Shown here: one piece after another, positions 33,783-43,797 of the stretch
Position numbering within the stretch: position 1 is the first letter of the stretch
Layout: each line of letters opens with the position of its first letter
Origin: an uncultured Bacteroides sp.
GTDB lineage: Bacteria; Bacteroidota; Bacteroidia; Bacteroidales; Bacteroidaceae
Direction of reading: 5' to 3'
DNA: 58,732 bases
NCBI GenBank assembly: GCA_900551445.1
Contig: URWA01000020.1
Location: 1 to 58,732 of the forward strand
Position numbers and translations under genes: made by a program
The notes under the pieces: model-generated
What the model was told of the DNA's origin: nothing
The model's database searches: none
The model's input: the letters and a program-made list of their open reading frames with translations, nothing else

Positions 33783-35426
33783 TTATTTCAAGTTTCCGTT
33801 CAGATCAGCGTCAAATGAAGGAATTGTAGCATAGTTGCGCGAATCATCCCAGCTTCCTGTCACTTCCACACCTTCTGTCAGAGATACGCCTGGAGCGACT
33901 TCTACTGGAGTATTTGCCTGGCGTGAAGCAAATGTGTTTTTGAGGTCATCCATACGGAGCTGGTCATTGGCACGAACTACGAGAGCTACATAATATCCTG
34001 TAACTTCATATCCGTGTTCCTTCAAACATTTGTTTGCAAATGTTGTCGGGTCATTGGCATAATTTTCCGCTTTGTCTATTCCTTCGCCGTATGCACGGTC
34101 CAGAACTTTCTGTAAACATTGTTTGGCTTCTTCATTTACGGAGCCGCTACGTGCTTGTGCTTCTGCGTACCAAAGCAGTACTTCACTATATGAAACCAAA
34201 TATAATGTCTGGCTACAGATACCGTTGTTCATGGTGTATTCCCGGTCATTATAGTCATTCATTGCACTTCCATCCGTACCTCCTCCATATAGTAAAGTGC
34301 GGAACATCGGATGACATTCGTTGAGGATAAAAGCACCGTTGTTGTCTTTCTGATACCAATCAATCAGCTGATCTTTATAAGTGTTCTTTTCAACTAGGAT
34401 CTTACCTCCGTCACTTCCATAAATGGCATCTTTTCGTGGTCCTTCCGGCATTTCTTTCCAATATTTGATTTCGCCTACGGCATCGCCCCATCCACCATTG
34501 GTGACAGATTCGTATGCCTGACAAACAGAGTTCCAAGAGTCTAGTCCTGACCATCCCCATGGGTTGTCTTTGTTGAATTTGACAGCTACTACACCTTCTT
34601 GTGAGTAGGGGTTGGATACATACATGAACCGGTCTTTGTAGTTAGGTTCCAGTTTGTAATAGTAGTTGCTATTGTTCACACCATCTATTACAGCTTTAGC
34701 CATTTGGGCTGCTTTGCTATAGTAAGAGGTTTCATTCAGTGGGTAGCCTGCCCGAGCCATATAAACGGCGGCCAATACCGCTTGTGCAGCACCTTTGTTA
34801 ATATAGTTGTTCAGTCCGTCTGCAATCCGTGGAGAAGAAGTATAGGTATAAGGTAAAATATGCTCAGCCTCTTCCAGGTCACTGCATATTTGAGCATAAA
34901 TCTGTGCTATTGTAGATTTGTTGACATTAAAATCCAAATCCGTGGTAAGAATCAAAGGAATTTCTCCATACCAGCGTACCAGTTTAAAGTAAGCCACAGC
35001 TCTCCAAAAGAGTGCTTGTCCTTTTCCAATATTAATTTCGTCTTCAGTTGTGGGAACCTTTTCTACGTTATTAACAATAAAGTTGGCAGCTTTTATGATT
35101 GCATAGTTGGTGTTCCATGCACTCTTTGAATCGGCATTGTTGTCATTCACTTTGTAGCTGTCGAATTCCCGATATACATCTTTGTTTCCACTTGTGAGTG
35201 CGGTCAAGTCGTCTCCCATCCAGTTAGGAGATAAGGTGTGTGTACCGTTGATGGAATATTGCACTTGGGCATATAGTACGTTGATGGCACCATCCAGGTC
35301 GTTTTGTGAGGTGAAGTAATTTTCGGGTACCATTTGTCCCTTCGGGTCTTCGGTCAGGAAGTCACTGCAAGAGGTCATGGCCACTGCACAAGCCATTAAT
35401 GCGCTTATAAATATTTTTGTTTTCAT
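33783..35426 (-). CDS. SusD/RagB-family surface glycan-binding lipoprotein
   Basis: A 547-aa protein with a lipobox (MTSC, Cys about 20) followed by SDFLTEDPKG, the typical start of SusD proteins. The N-terminal TPR-like helical part (about 35-250) and the variable C-terminal region match the RagB/SusD fold. It should sit on the outer leaflet as a lid over the SusC barrel encoded 37 nt upstream, capturing a glycan. The ligand cannot be told from sequence. Confidence 0.93.
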   Translation of the reverse strand: MKTKIFISALMACAVAMTSCSDFLTEDPKGQMVPENYFTSQNDLDGAINVLYAQVQYSINGTHTLSPNWMGDDLTALTSGNKDVYREFDSYKVNDNNADSKSAWNTNYAIIKAANFIVNNVEKVPTTEDEINIGKGQALFWRAVAYFKLVRWYGEIPLILTTDLDFNVNKSTIAQIYAQICSDLEEAEHILPYTYTSSPRIADGLNNYINKGAAQAVLAAVYMARAGYPLNETSYYSKAAQMAKAVIDGVNNSNYYYKLEPNYKDRFMYVSNPYSQEGVVAVKFNKDNPWGWSGLDSWNSVCQAYESVTNGGWGDAVGEIKYWKEMPEGPRKDAIYGSDGGKILVEKNTYKDQLIDWYQKDNNGAFILNECHPMFRTLLYGGGTDGSAMNDYNDREYTMNNGICSQTLYLVSYSEVLLWYAEAQARSGSVNEEAKQCLQKVLDRAYGEGIDKAENYANDPTTFANKCLKEHGYEVTGYYVALVVRANDQLRMDDLKNTFASRQANTPVEVAPGVSLTEGVEVTGSWDDSRNYATIPSFDADLNGNLK

Positions 35427-35463
35427 GATAATCGATTTATTAAAAGTTCTATGCTTTGTGATA

Positions 35464-38400
35464 TTAGAAATTCATCTTTACACCAAAGGTGAAAGTTCTA
35501 GGAGTAGGATAACCACCTATATCTACACCGCTGCTCACATCTACACTCTTTGAAGAGTCGTCTGTAAAGGCTGAGGCTGTAGGATCCATACCTTTATATT
35601 TGGTAATGGTAAACAGGTTCTGGCAGCTGACAGACAAGCGGATGTCTGCAAATTTAGTCTTAGATTTTGGGAAAGTATATCCAATACTTAAGTTTGCCAA
35701 ACGTACATAGCTGGCATTTTCTACCCATTGAGTTGAGTTTGCATAGTTAGTACCTCCGTTCAGTAAGGATGCGAATTTGGCATTGGTCGGATTGACATCC
35801 CAGTTGTATTCATATGCTTCTTTTGTGTTAATGAAGGATGCATCCGAGATGGAGGTGGACATGGCATAGCGTACCAGGTTCAGACGGTCCATTCCAAAGG
35901 CTCCAGTCAGGAACATACTCAGATCCCAGTTCTTATAGTTTACTGTATTGTTCCATCCAAAGGTGAAGTTCGGGTTTGCGTTACCGATTACGGTACGGTC
36001 GCCAGCATCGATACTTCCGTTATTGTTCAAATCTGCATATACGTTTTTACCATCCTTACTGATTCCTTCCCATACATATCCATAGAAAGAACCAATGCTG
36101 TAGCCTGGCATGACGATAGTAGATTCATCGGCCATCTTGTCTGCCGGAGTTTTTCCGTAAATATATTCATTAGTTCCTAAGCTTTTTACTTCATTCTTCA
36201 GGTAGGTACCTGTCAAAGTGGAGTTCCATTGCCAGTCTTTTGTCTGAACAAGGCGGGCATTGATAGAGAAGTCGATACCTTTGTTGTCAATACGTCCTAC
36301 ATTTGCAAGGTAATTGCCACCTCCATTATATCCAGGAATAGGTTCCTGCATCAAGCAGTCGACTGTACGTTTGTAGAAATAGTCGAATGAGAATGACAAG
36401 CGCTGGTTCCATACCGCAAATTCCAGTCCCAAGTCAAATTGTTTGGTCTTTTCCCAGGTCACATCAGGGGTTGGCAGTGATGTAGGCCAATAGCCATAAT
36501 ACAATTGAGAAGAAGTTCCATAGTTGGTATAAGCTTGTCCTAACAATCCAAGAGTAGAGTATGAACTGATACCTTGATTACCAATTACACCGTAGCTGGC
36601 ACGTAGCTTCATGTTTTGTAAGGCCTTAAAGTCTTGCAGGAAAGGTTCATTACTGATATCCCATGCTACTGCGATAGACGGGAAGTACCCCCATTTATCT
36701 GTGCTGAATTTGGACGAACCATCGGCACGGAATGTAGCTGTCAAGGTATATCGGTCGTTGTAGTTATAAATAACACGTCCTACGCCAGATAACAAAGTTT
36801 CTCTTGAGTAACTGTTTCCTAATGTTTTTGTGCTTGCCATGTTTACATTCCACCATCCTACGGCTTCTGTTGAAAGATTGTTTCCACCGATATTCATGTT
36901 ACGATATTCAGTAGAAGTAGCTTCCCATACAGCCGTAGCAGTCAGGTTGTGCTTGCCGAACTTTTTCATGTAAGTGAAATTATTCGTTGATTGCAGCATC
37001 ATCCGGAAGGCATCGCTGTTTCCCATACTGCTGATGGCTGTGGGACCCGATTTAGCAGAAGAGAAAGAATAAGATTTGTTATCTTGGTAATCGAAAGCGT
37101 TTGTGGTCGTAAATGTCAATCCGTCGATAATCTTGAATCGCAGAGACAGGTTACCGGTGGCCGCATAAGTGCGCAGTTCATTGTCTGTGGCTTCGATGGA
37201 TCCCAGCGGATTACTTCCCGTAGTGTTTTTACCTATATTATATTTTCCATCTTCAGTAAACATGTCCATGGTCGGATCATAGTTTAGCGAATTGAATATA
37301 GGATTTCCTTTGCTGGCAATGTAGTTGTTTCCGTTTCTTACGCCATGAGTGAATTGTATGTCGGTGGTTATTGTCAACCATTTTGTTACGTCTGAATTTA
37401 AGTTGACACGTGCGGAGTATCTTTCATTGTCAGAATAACGCAGTACACCCTGTTCGTTTACGTAATTGGCAGAAACATAATACTGAGTTTTCTCACTACC
37501 TCCTGAAAGGGCCAGTTTGTAGTTCTGTACCAAGCCGGAACGGAACATTTCATCCTGCCAGTTTATCCCTTTCTTTCCTGTCTTGAGGGCTTCCAGTTCG
37601 CTGTCAGAGTAACCGTTTCCTGGATACCAGAAGTTATATGCATCAGCGTATTCATACGGACTGAGCATATCATAATGTTTGTATACGTTGGATACTCCGA
37701 CCGATGCATCAAATGTAATTTGAGTTTGTCCGGCTACACCTGTCTTTGTGGTAACTAATACAACTCCATTGGCACCTCGAGAACCATATATGGCAGTAGA
37801 GGACGCATCCTTTAACACCTGAATAGATTTGATATCATCAGTGTTCAGTCCGCTTAGACCGCCTTCACGCACGATACCATCCACTACATACAGAGGCTCA
37901 TTGCTAAGGTTTACAGAGTTGGCTCCACGGACACGGATTCGGATGTCTCCACCGGGTACTCCACTGTTTTCTACCTGTACGCCGGATACACGTCCTTGGA
38001 GTGCTTCGGAGATACGGGTTACAGGCTGGTCCTTGAATGACTTGTTGTCCATGACAGCCACGGAACCTGCTAAGTCGGCTTTACGGACGGTTCCGTATCC
38101 TACTACGACAACTTCGTCTAGTGTTTCAGTATCTTCTTTTAAGGTGAGCTTCAGTGATAATCCATTGCGGTCAACTTTTACTTCCTGGCTTTTATAACCT
38201 ATATAAGATATGTTTAATGTGGCTCCTGCATTGACTTCGAGTACGAATTTTCCATCAAGGTCTGTGATTGTTCCATTGGATGTGCCTTTTTCCACAATAC
38301 TGGCTCCAATAACTGGTTCTCCATTCGTGTCAGTGACAACTCCAGAAACTTTGTAGGCGTTGTTTTGTTGAATACCGGTTGTTTCGTTGGCAATGTTAGC

Positions 38401-38475
38401 TTCAATGTGGGTAGAATAGGATATGAGCAGTCCTAAAGCTAACATTTTACTTACATTTAGTTTTCTACGTTTCAT
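35464..38475 (-). CDS. SusC/RagA-family TonB-dependent transporter
   Basis: A 1003-aa outer-membrane transporter. After the signal peptide comes a carboxypeptidase-like regulatory domain (about 42-120, VSGVVTDTNGEPVIGASI), a TonB-box region DEVVVVGYGT, a plug (about 140-250, with SGVQVENSGVPGGD and STAIYGSRGANGVVLVTT), and a 22-strand barrel ending in an aromatic TFGVKMNF. It pairs with the SusD protein encoded 37 nt downstream to import oligosaccharides. Expression is probably controlled by the HTCS encoded upstream. Confidence 0.95.
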   Translation of the reverse strand: MKRRKLNVSKMLALGLLISYSTHIEANIANETTGIQQNNAYKVSGVVTDTNGEPVIGASIVEKGTSNGTITDLDGKFVLEVNAGATLNISYIGYKSQEVKVDRNGLSLKLTLKEDTETLDEVVVVGYGTVRKADLAGSVAVMDNKSFKDQPVTRISEALQGRVSGVQVENSGVPGGDIRIRVRGANSVNLSNEPLYVVDGIVREGGLSGLNTDDIKSIQVLKDASSTAIYGSRGANGVVLVTTKTGVAGQTQITFDASVGVSNVYKHYDMLSPYEYADAYNFWYPGNGYSDSELEALKTGKKGINWQDEMFRSGLVQNYKLALSGGSEKTQYYVSANYVNEQGVLRYSDNERYSARVNLNSDVTKWLTITTDIQFTHGVRNGNNYIASKGNPIFNSLNYDPTMDMFTEDGKYNIGKNTTGSNPLGSIEATDNELRTYAATGNLSLRFKIIDGLTFTTTNAFDYQDNKSYSFSSAKSGPTAISSMGNSDAFRMMLQSTNNFTYMKKFGKHNLTATAVWEATSTEYRNMNIGGNNLSTEAVGWWNVNMASTKTLGNSYSRETLLSGVGRVIYNYNDRYTLTATFRADGSSKFSTDKWGYFPSIAVAWDISNEPFLQDFKALQNMKLRASYGVIGNQGISSYSTLGLLGQAYTNYGTSSQLYYGYWPTSLPTPDVTWEKTKQFDLGLEFAVWNQRLSFSFDYFYKRTVDCLMQEPIPGYNGGGNYLANVGRIDNKGIDFSINARLVQTKDWQWNSTLTGTYLKNEVKSLGTNEYIYGKTPADKMADESTIVMPGYSIGSFYGYVWEGISKDGKNVYADLNNNGSIDAGDRTVIGNANPNFTFGWNNTVNYKNWDLSMFLTGAFGMDRLNLVRYAMSTSISDASFINTKEAYEYNWDVNPTNAKFASLLNGGTNYANSTQWVENASYVRLANLSIGYTFPKSKTKFADIRLSVSCQNLFTITKYKGMDPTASAFTDDSSKSVDVSSGVDIGGYPTPRTFTFGVKMNF

Positions 38476-38505
38476 AATATTAATGTTTAAGTTTGCTTTC
38501 TTTGG

Positions 38506-38524
38506 TTGAGCATGCTCAAAATTA
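38506..38524 (-). promoter_or_regulatory. susC -7 box overlapping a 14-bp perfect palindrome
   Basis: On the minus strand TAATTTTG (38517-38524) fits the -7 consensus, with no -33 TTTG at the right distance, as expected of an activated promoter. It overlaps the perfect palindrome TTGAGCATGCTCAA at 38506-38519, which would span the transcription start. The palindrome could be an operator or form a hairpin at the RNA 5' end. Confidence 0.45.
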
Positions 38525-38551
38525 GTTTTATGAAATCGATGGGGTGGTGAA

Positions 38552-38602
38552 AAAATAGCAGAAAAGGATAAAAGCTAAAATTTCCTCCTTTTCTGCTATT
38601 TT
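38552..38602 (-). terminator. HTCS gene terminator
   Basis: A perfect 17-bp inverted repeat (38552-38568 and 38586-38602) containing AAAATAGCAGAAAAGGA, between the HTCS stop and the susC promoter. It separates the regulator from the transport genes. Confidence 0.85.
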
Positions 38603-38630
38603 TTCCTCTTTTTCCGGTGTGAAGAATTCT

Positions 38631-41600
38631 CTATTCCTTGTCGTTTCCCTTGTTTGTAGTATATTCTTTAGGCAGAAATCCAAATTTTTTCTTGAAGCAT
38701 TGGCTAAAGTATTTAGGGTCATTGAAGCCAACCGAATAGGCCAGTTCGGAAACTCGTATTTTTTTCTTTTCCTCCAGTAGGCGGAACGCAGCCTGCAGAC
38801 GTATGCTTGATATGAATGTCAGCGGTGTCATATCGGTCAGTTGTTTCAGCTTCTCATTTAATGTACTTCTGGACATCTGCATTTCCTTGACAAATGTCAC
38901 CGTGTCGAAATCTACATCACTCAAGTGTGCATTTACACATTCGACGGCTTTCTTTAGGAATTCTTCATCTTGACTTGTATAATCCACATGCTTGGCCTCG
39001 AAAACCAGTTGTTTTCTGGAGTTACCGTTGTGAGACTCACTTTTCTTCAGCAGGTTATCTATTTTGGCAAGCAAAACTGAAATATTTAAAGGCTTGCATA
39101 TATATCCGTCGGCTCCCGCTTCGTATCCTTCTATTCTGTCAATATCACTGGTCTTAGCGGTTAACAGGATGACTGGAATATGTTTTGTCTCGAATTTCTC
39201 TTTTACTTTTTTGCATAGCTCAAATCCGTCCATTCCTGGCATCATGACGTCAGACACGATGATATCTATATTTTTGTCTTCCAGTTGGAGCAAAGCTGTT
39301 TCACCGCAAGACGCTTCTGTAAGGTCAAAATAATCTGTAAGGATACGTCGCATTACATTCCGCAGTTCTTCATTGTCTTCCACCAATAATAAGGACGGTT
39401 TTTCTTTATTGGGGCTATGGTCTGGAAATGTTTGGAGGGCATTCACAGATAGAAGGTCTGTGGTTTCCTGTGGTATGTTTGACTCTATGGTCTCGTAGTT
39501 CTCGTTTTCTTCGTCAATTTCTTCTTTGCTATACGCATCTTTGTTTATGGGTATTGATACGGTAAACGTATTTCCTTTTTCTTTGTCACTCTCCACTTTT
39601 ATTTGTCCATGATGTAAGAGGGTGAGGTCTTTAGTCAGAGAAAGTCCTATTCCTGTGCCAATGGTATGGAATTTACGATATTCTCCTTCATAAAATCTTT
39701 CAAACAAGTGTTTCAGCTTGTTTTCAGGTATTGGTTCTCCTGGGTTGCTGATACTTATCTGGAAAAGATTTTGTTCGCTATGATAAGCTTGTGCTATAGT
39801 AATTGTTTTATTTTCTGTGGTATATTTGGCAGCATTGGATAAAAGGTTGTAAATGATTTTATCCAGTTTGTCATGGTCAAAATACCCCTGGTATTGAGTA
39901 TCCATATTCTGAAAAGCAAAGTGCAGATTTCTTTTTCTGACCAATGGAGTAAAAGCCTGCGCAGAATGTTGGAGGAAGGTGGTCAGGTTTCCGTAAGAGA
40001 CCTTCAGCTTCTGACGTCCGTTTTCCACTTTCCGGAATTCCAGTATCTGTTGTATTAATCGTTTTAATCGCAACAGGTTATCTTCTATTTCCGGCAGTGA
40101 GTTCCGGGTTTCCGGGAAATGTATTTTTATTTCATCAATGGAAGCGGAAATGATGGATAATGGGGTCAGCAACTCATGGGTGATATTGGTGAAGAACTGC
40201 AATTTGCTGTGATTGATTTCTTCGTTTTTCTGGCGTTGCATATTGGCCAATTCTACCATTTGTTGCAAATGGATTCTTTTACGTATGATTTTATAGACAT
40301 ACCATACTGATAAAGAAAGCAAAATGGCATAGATGCAATAAGCCCACCAAGTTAGCCAGGGAGGAGGTAGGATTGTAATGGTTACAGAACGAATGTTGTT
40401 CGACCATAATCCATTCGGATTACTTCCTCTTACATAAAATGTATAAGTACCTGCTGGAAGGTTGTTATAAAATGCGGCCGGTTGATAACCTCCTGTGGAA
40501 ATCCACTGATTATCATATCCTTCCAGTTTATATTCATATTTATTCAGTATCGGATTGATATAGTTTAATACTGAAAAACCGATACTGAAATTATTCTGTT
40601 TGTATGAAAGAGTTATATGTTGTGCATATTCCAAGGAGGAATCCATTATTTTTTGCAGTTCTGTGTCCGACATGTGTGAAATGGAGGTGTTGTAGATTTT
40701 CAGGTCGGTTAATACTACAGGATATGAAACAGTATCATAATTGATTTCTTCCGGGAAGAAACTGTTTATGCCGTGTACCCCTCCGAAATATAATTTGCCA
40801 TCTTCTCCTTTTGCACAAGCATTTCGATTGAAGATGTAGTCTTGCAGTCCGTCTTCTGTGGTAAATATTTGTATGTTATCTCCTTTTTTCGTCTTGTCGA
40901 TATGAATCATTTCAGAGGTCATGGTAACCCATAGCCCTTTCTGGTTATCTTCAAGTATGCAAGATACGACTTCTCCTTTTTTCATTGTATTGGGCAATGC
41001 ATCCTGAAAACAATCTTTGCGGGGGTTGTAAACATTCAGTCCTTTCCCGTTCGTACCGGCCCAAATGGTATTCTCACTGTCAATGTATAGTGTCATGGCA
41101 CCCACAGCTTCTGCATTTCCCAGATTGATGCTGTATTGTTGGGTTACGAACTTATGGTTTTGGGGTGTGATTTTCCAAATTCCCGAATTTGGAGTTGCGG
41201 CCCAGATATTGCCGTCCTTGTCTTCTTGCAAACGGAATATAGATTCCTTGGGAGGAATATATGTATTGTTCCCTATCAAGTCATTCAGTGCGTACATTTT
41301 CCTTTGAGGGGTGAGTAAAAAGATTCCACTGCGAGTACCTAGCCATATATTTTTTTGCTTGTCTTCCAGTACGGAATAAATGCACACATCCGTCAGTTGT
41401 GGATAGGAGTCAATATTTATTTCTTCTACCTTTTTCCCATTAAAGATCCAGAGTCCGTCATCCCATGTGGCAAAGCAGTATTCTTCTTTTTCTCTGAGGC
41501 GGATGATTTCATTGACGGTGGATACGGGGGGTAAGTCCCTGAACGCTGGCATTTGGTTATAGGGAATGACCTCATGGCTTTGCATGTTGTATTTTACAAA

Positions 41601-42737
41601 TCCGAATCCCATGATACTTATCCAAATCCAGTTCTTCTCAATGGGACAAATGGCCCGTACCGACGCACTGGGAAAAATGTCACGTATGCTTCTGAGTGAG
41701 TTCAGGCTGAACTTTCTGGCATTTGTGTTTGCTACCCGGATTCCTCCACCGAGCATTCCTATCCACATCAGCCCGTCTGAACTGGATAGCAATGCGTCTA
41801 CTTCATTGAAAGGAAGATGTCCGCTTTTATCACTCGGGTAGTAATTAGTAAACGTTCCATCCTCCGATTCCATGATACTGAGTGCACTTCGAGAGCCAAT
41901 CCAGATTTTTCCGGTATTTCTGTCTTGAGTGATGGCATAGATAATATTATCGGCGATGCTTGAAGGATTGTTTTTATCATGGGTGTATCGGATAAACTCA
42001 TAGTGATGCATGTCGTATGGATTCTGCATTTTTAATAAGCCATATCTCCATGTGCCAATCCATATATTTTCATTCTTATCTTGGAAAATGACATGTGCAG
42101 AATTACTGGGACATACATTGTGGTAAGTATAAAGTTGGTTCCGCATGGGATCATAGCGGAAGAGCCCCTGGCTCCATGTGCCAATCCAGATCTGACCTTG
42201 CTTGTCTTCTAATATGGATTTGACATCAATGTTTGTTTCAAACTTATATTGGGTGAAGTTGGCTTCACTTTCTTTCTTTATGAACAGCCCTTTATTGGTT
42301 CCTACCCATACAGCTCCTTTGTGTGTGCATGCGACTGTTTCTACATTTGTCACTTGTGGATGTGGAAGTGCAATTCTTTCTATGTTATCGTTCTTTTTAT
42401 TCAGTTTGTATAATCCGTTGTGTGTGCCAATCCATAAATTGCGCTGGTAATCTTCTGCGATTGCATTGATGAACCCATCAATCGATTTTTCTCCGCCATC
42501 AGGTTCGGCATGATATACTTTTGTGGAATACCCGTCATAGCGTACCAATCCGTTATAAGTGGCAATCCAGATGTAACCTTCTTTGTCCTGAAAAAGATTT
42601 CGGACTTCGTTTGTGGGAAGTTGAATGAGGTTTCTTAGCGGGCTGAAATTAATGTAATCACTGGAAATGGTGGAATTTCCCCATGCAAAAATGGAAATTA
42701 TGGTAAATATTGAGTATAGCAGGAAATGTCGTTTCAT
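38631..42737 (-). CDS. Hybrid two-component system regulator (HTCS)
   Basis: A 1368-aa one-protein two-component system. After a signal peptide come many Reg_prop beta-propeller repeats (DKEGYIWIATYNGL-like, about 40-680) and a Y_Y_Y domain (about 690-775). One membrane segment (about 797-818) leads to a histidine kinase with phosphoacceptor His854 in THELLTP, a HATPase domain, a receiver with Asp1163 (IIVSDVMMPGMDG) and a C-terminal AraC helix-turn-helix. It senses a glycan fragment in the periplasm and activates the adjacent susC-susD genes. The frame starts at a TTG at 42749, too close to the predicted transcription start, so I choose the ATG at 42737. Confidence 0.95.
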   Translation of the reverse strand: MKRHFLLYSIFTIISIFAWGNSTISSDYINFSPLRNLIQLPTNEVRNLFQDKEGYIWIATYNGLVRYDGYSTKVYHAEPDGGEKSIDGFINAIAEDYQRNLWIGTHNGLYKLNKKNDNIERIALPHPQVTNVETVACTHKGAVWVGTNKGLFIKKESEANFTQYKFETNIDVKSILEDKQGQIWIGTWSQGLFRYDPMRNQLYTYHNVCPSNSAHVIFQDKNENIWIGTWRYGLLKMQNPYDMHHYEFIRYTHDKNNPSSIADNIIYAITQDRNTGKIWIGSRSALSIMESEDGTFTNYYPSDKSGHLPFNEVDALLSSSDGLMWIGMLGGGIRVANTNARKFSLNSLRSIRDIFPSASVRAICPIEKNWIWISIMGFGFVKYNMQSHEVIPYNQMPAFRDLPPVSTVNEIIRLREKEEYCFATWDDGLWIFNGKKVEEINIDSYPQLTDVCIYSVLEDKQKNIWLGTRSGIFLLTPQRKMYALNDLIGNNTYIPPKESIFRLQEDKDGNIWAATPNSGIWKITPQNHKFVTQQYSINLGNAEAVGAMTLYIDSENTIWAGTNGKGLNVYNPRKDCFQDALPNTMKKGEVVSCILEDNQKGLWVTMTSEMIHIDKTKKGDNIQIFTTEDGLQDYIFNRNACAKGEDGKLYFGGVHGINSFFPEEINYDTVSYPVVLTDLKIYNTSISHMSDTELQKIMDSSLEYAQHITLSYKQNNFSIGFSVLNYINPILNKYEYKLEGYDNQWISTGGYQPAAFYNNLPAGTYTFYVRGSNPNGLWSNNIRSVTITILPPPWLTWWAYCIYAILLSLSVWYVYKIIRKRIHLQQMVELANMQRQKNEEINHSKLQFFTNITHELLTPLSIISASIDEIKIHFPETRNSLPEIEDNLLRLKRLIQQILEFRKVENGRQKLKVSYGNLTTFLQHSAQAFTPLVRKRNLHFAFQNMDTQYQGYFDHDKLDKIIYNLLSNAAKYTTENKTITIAQAYHSEQNLFQISISNPGEPIPENKLKHLFERFYEGEYRKFHTIGTGIGLSLTKDLTLLHHGQIKVESDKEKGNTFTVSIPINKDAYSKEEIDEENENYETIESNIPQETTDLLSVNALQTFPDHSPNKEKPSLLLVEDNEELRNVMRRILTDYFDLTEASCGETALLQLEDKNIDIIVSDVMMPGMDGFELCKKVKEKFETKHIPVILLTAKTSDIDRIEGYEAGADGYICKPLNISVLLAKIDNLLKKSESHNGNSRKQLVFEAKHVDYTSQDEEFLKKAVECVNAHLSDVDFDTVTFVKEMQMSRSTLNEKLKQLTDMTPLTFISSIRLQAAFRLLEEKKKIRVSELAYSVGFNDPKYFSQCFKKKFGFLPKEYTTNKGNDKE

Positions 42738-42758
42738 GGTATTATGCAAATAATAAAT

Positions 42759-42790
42759 GCAAATTTAGAAATATTATTTGTTAATACAAA
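42759..42790 (-). promoter_or_regulatory. HTCS promoter
   Basis: On the minus strand TTTG (42787-42790), exactly 19 nt, TAAATTTGC (42759-42767). It is a near-perfect constitutive-type promoter, as expected for a sensor gene. Confidence 0.8.
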
Positions 42791-42856
42791 AATTTTGGAA
42801 AATGGAGTTTCGTCGTTTCATTTGTTTGAAAGGGAAGTGTGGAAGTAAATCAATAT

Positions 42857-42897
42857 AAAAAATCCTCTTGTTCCTATGAAGAATAAGAGGATTTTAT
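42857..42897 (-). terminator. Terminator of the coiled-coil lipoprotein gene
   Basis: Stem AAAATCCTCTT / AAGAGGATTTT (42859-42869 and 42885-42895) followed by T residues on the minus strand. Confidence 0.8.
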
Positions 42898-42918
42898 ACT
42901 ATGAATTTGAATTTATCT

Positions 42919-43773
42919 TTATCTTACTTGGATTACCAGATAACGTGATACGCTCCAGAATTCATTCGGATTGTTGATTTTCAAGGTCAACTGGCCTTTA
43001 TCGTCTTTCACAAGTTCGTATGAACCTTGCGGATGGGTAGTCAACAGTTCGGCACGTTTGGAATAAAGCTTGATTTCTTTTTCCTTGCGGATATCAATCT
43101 GTGTGAAATAATCCTTGTTGAATTCGTTGTCTTTCAAGACATCTCCTTTTTTCAGGATTTTCTGGTCTTTCAGTTCAGATTTCGTTCCGAATACATACCA
43201 GGCAGTGTTCAGTGCTTGGTCTTGCGCTTCTACTGTCTTTGTCTTGGCTTCGTTTTCAGCACTCAGTTCGTCTACGTTTTTGTTCAGGTCCATGACTGCT
43301 TCGTCCAGTTCGGCGATACGGATGTTCTTTGCAGCCAGTTCTGCCTGCAATGTTTCAATTTGCTGTTGTTTGGCAGCCAGTTCTGCAGTCAGGTTCTTGA
43401 CCGCTTTTTTCAGTTGTGCAGACTGGTAATTGCTGTTTTTCAGCTGAGCTTCCAGCTTGGCAATCTGCTCACGGTTTGATTTCAGTTTTTCGCTGATGAA
43501 GCGGATGTCTTCTTTTATTTTGTCGGCAGCCGACTGGCTTTCGAGGGTACCTTCTTTCAAGTCTACACGGTTTTCAGCTTCATTGATTTCGCGGAATCCT
43601 TCCTGAATTTCATTAAAAGATCCCATGATTTCGTCCAGCTCTGTGTCGCGGTTGGAAAGTTCAAGCATCAGTGAATCGTTCTGGGCTTGCAGTGTGCTTT
43701 TGTCCTGGCCGGAATTGTTACATGCTGTCAATAATGCGGCAGCACATAAAGCAGATAAAACAACCTTTCTCAT
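42919..43773 (-). CDS. Coiled-coil lipoprotein
   Basis: A 284-aa protein with a lipobox (LLTAC, Cys about 18). Residues 25-190 are almost continuous heptad coiled coil (LQAQNDSLMLELSNRD..., with three LTAEL/LQAEL-type stretches). The last 90 residues form a small beta-rich domain containing TAWYVFGTKSELKDQKIL. The family is common in Bacteroides but I do not know a name or function. It lies 24 nt after rsmI in the same direction and is probably co-transcribed. A structural or spacer role in the envelope is plausible. Confidence 0.7.
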   Translation of the reverse strand: MRKVVLSALCAAALLTACNNSGQDKSTLQAQNDSLMLELSNRDTELDEIMGSFNEIQEGFREINEAENRVDLKEGTLESQSAADKIKEDIRFISEKLKSNREQIAKLEAQLKNSNYQSAQLKKAVKNLTAELAAKQQQIETLQAELAAKNIRIAELDEAVMDLNKNVDELSAENEAKTKTVEAQDQALNTAWYVFGTKSELKDQKILKKGDVLKDNEFNKDYFTQIDIRKEKEIKLYSKRAELLTTHPQGSYELVKDDKGQLTLKINNPNEFWSVSRYLVIQVR

Positions 43774-43797
43774 AACTTTTTAATTTAGAATTATAAT

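Noticed and set aside
32182..42737. Mobile element or conjugative transposon carrying the PUL-like locus
   Set aside because: No integrase, transposase, mobilisation gene or flanking repeat is visible; both flanks are ordinary chromosomal genes.
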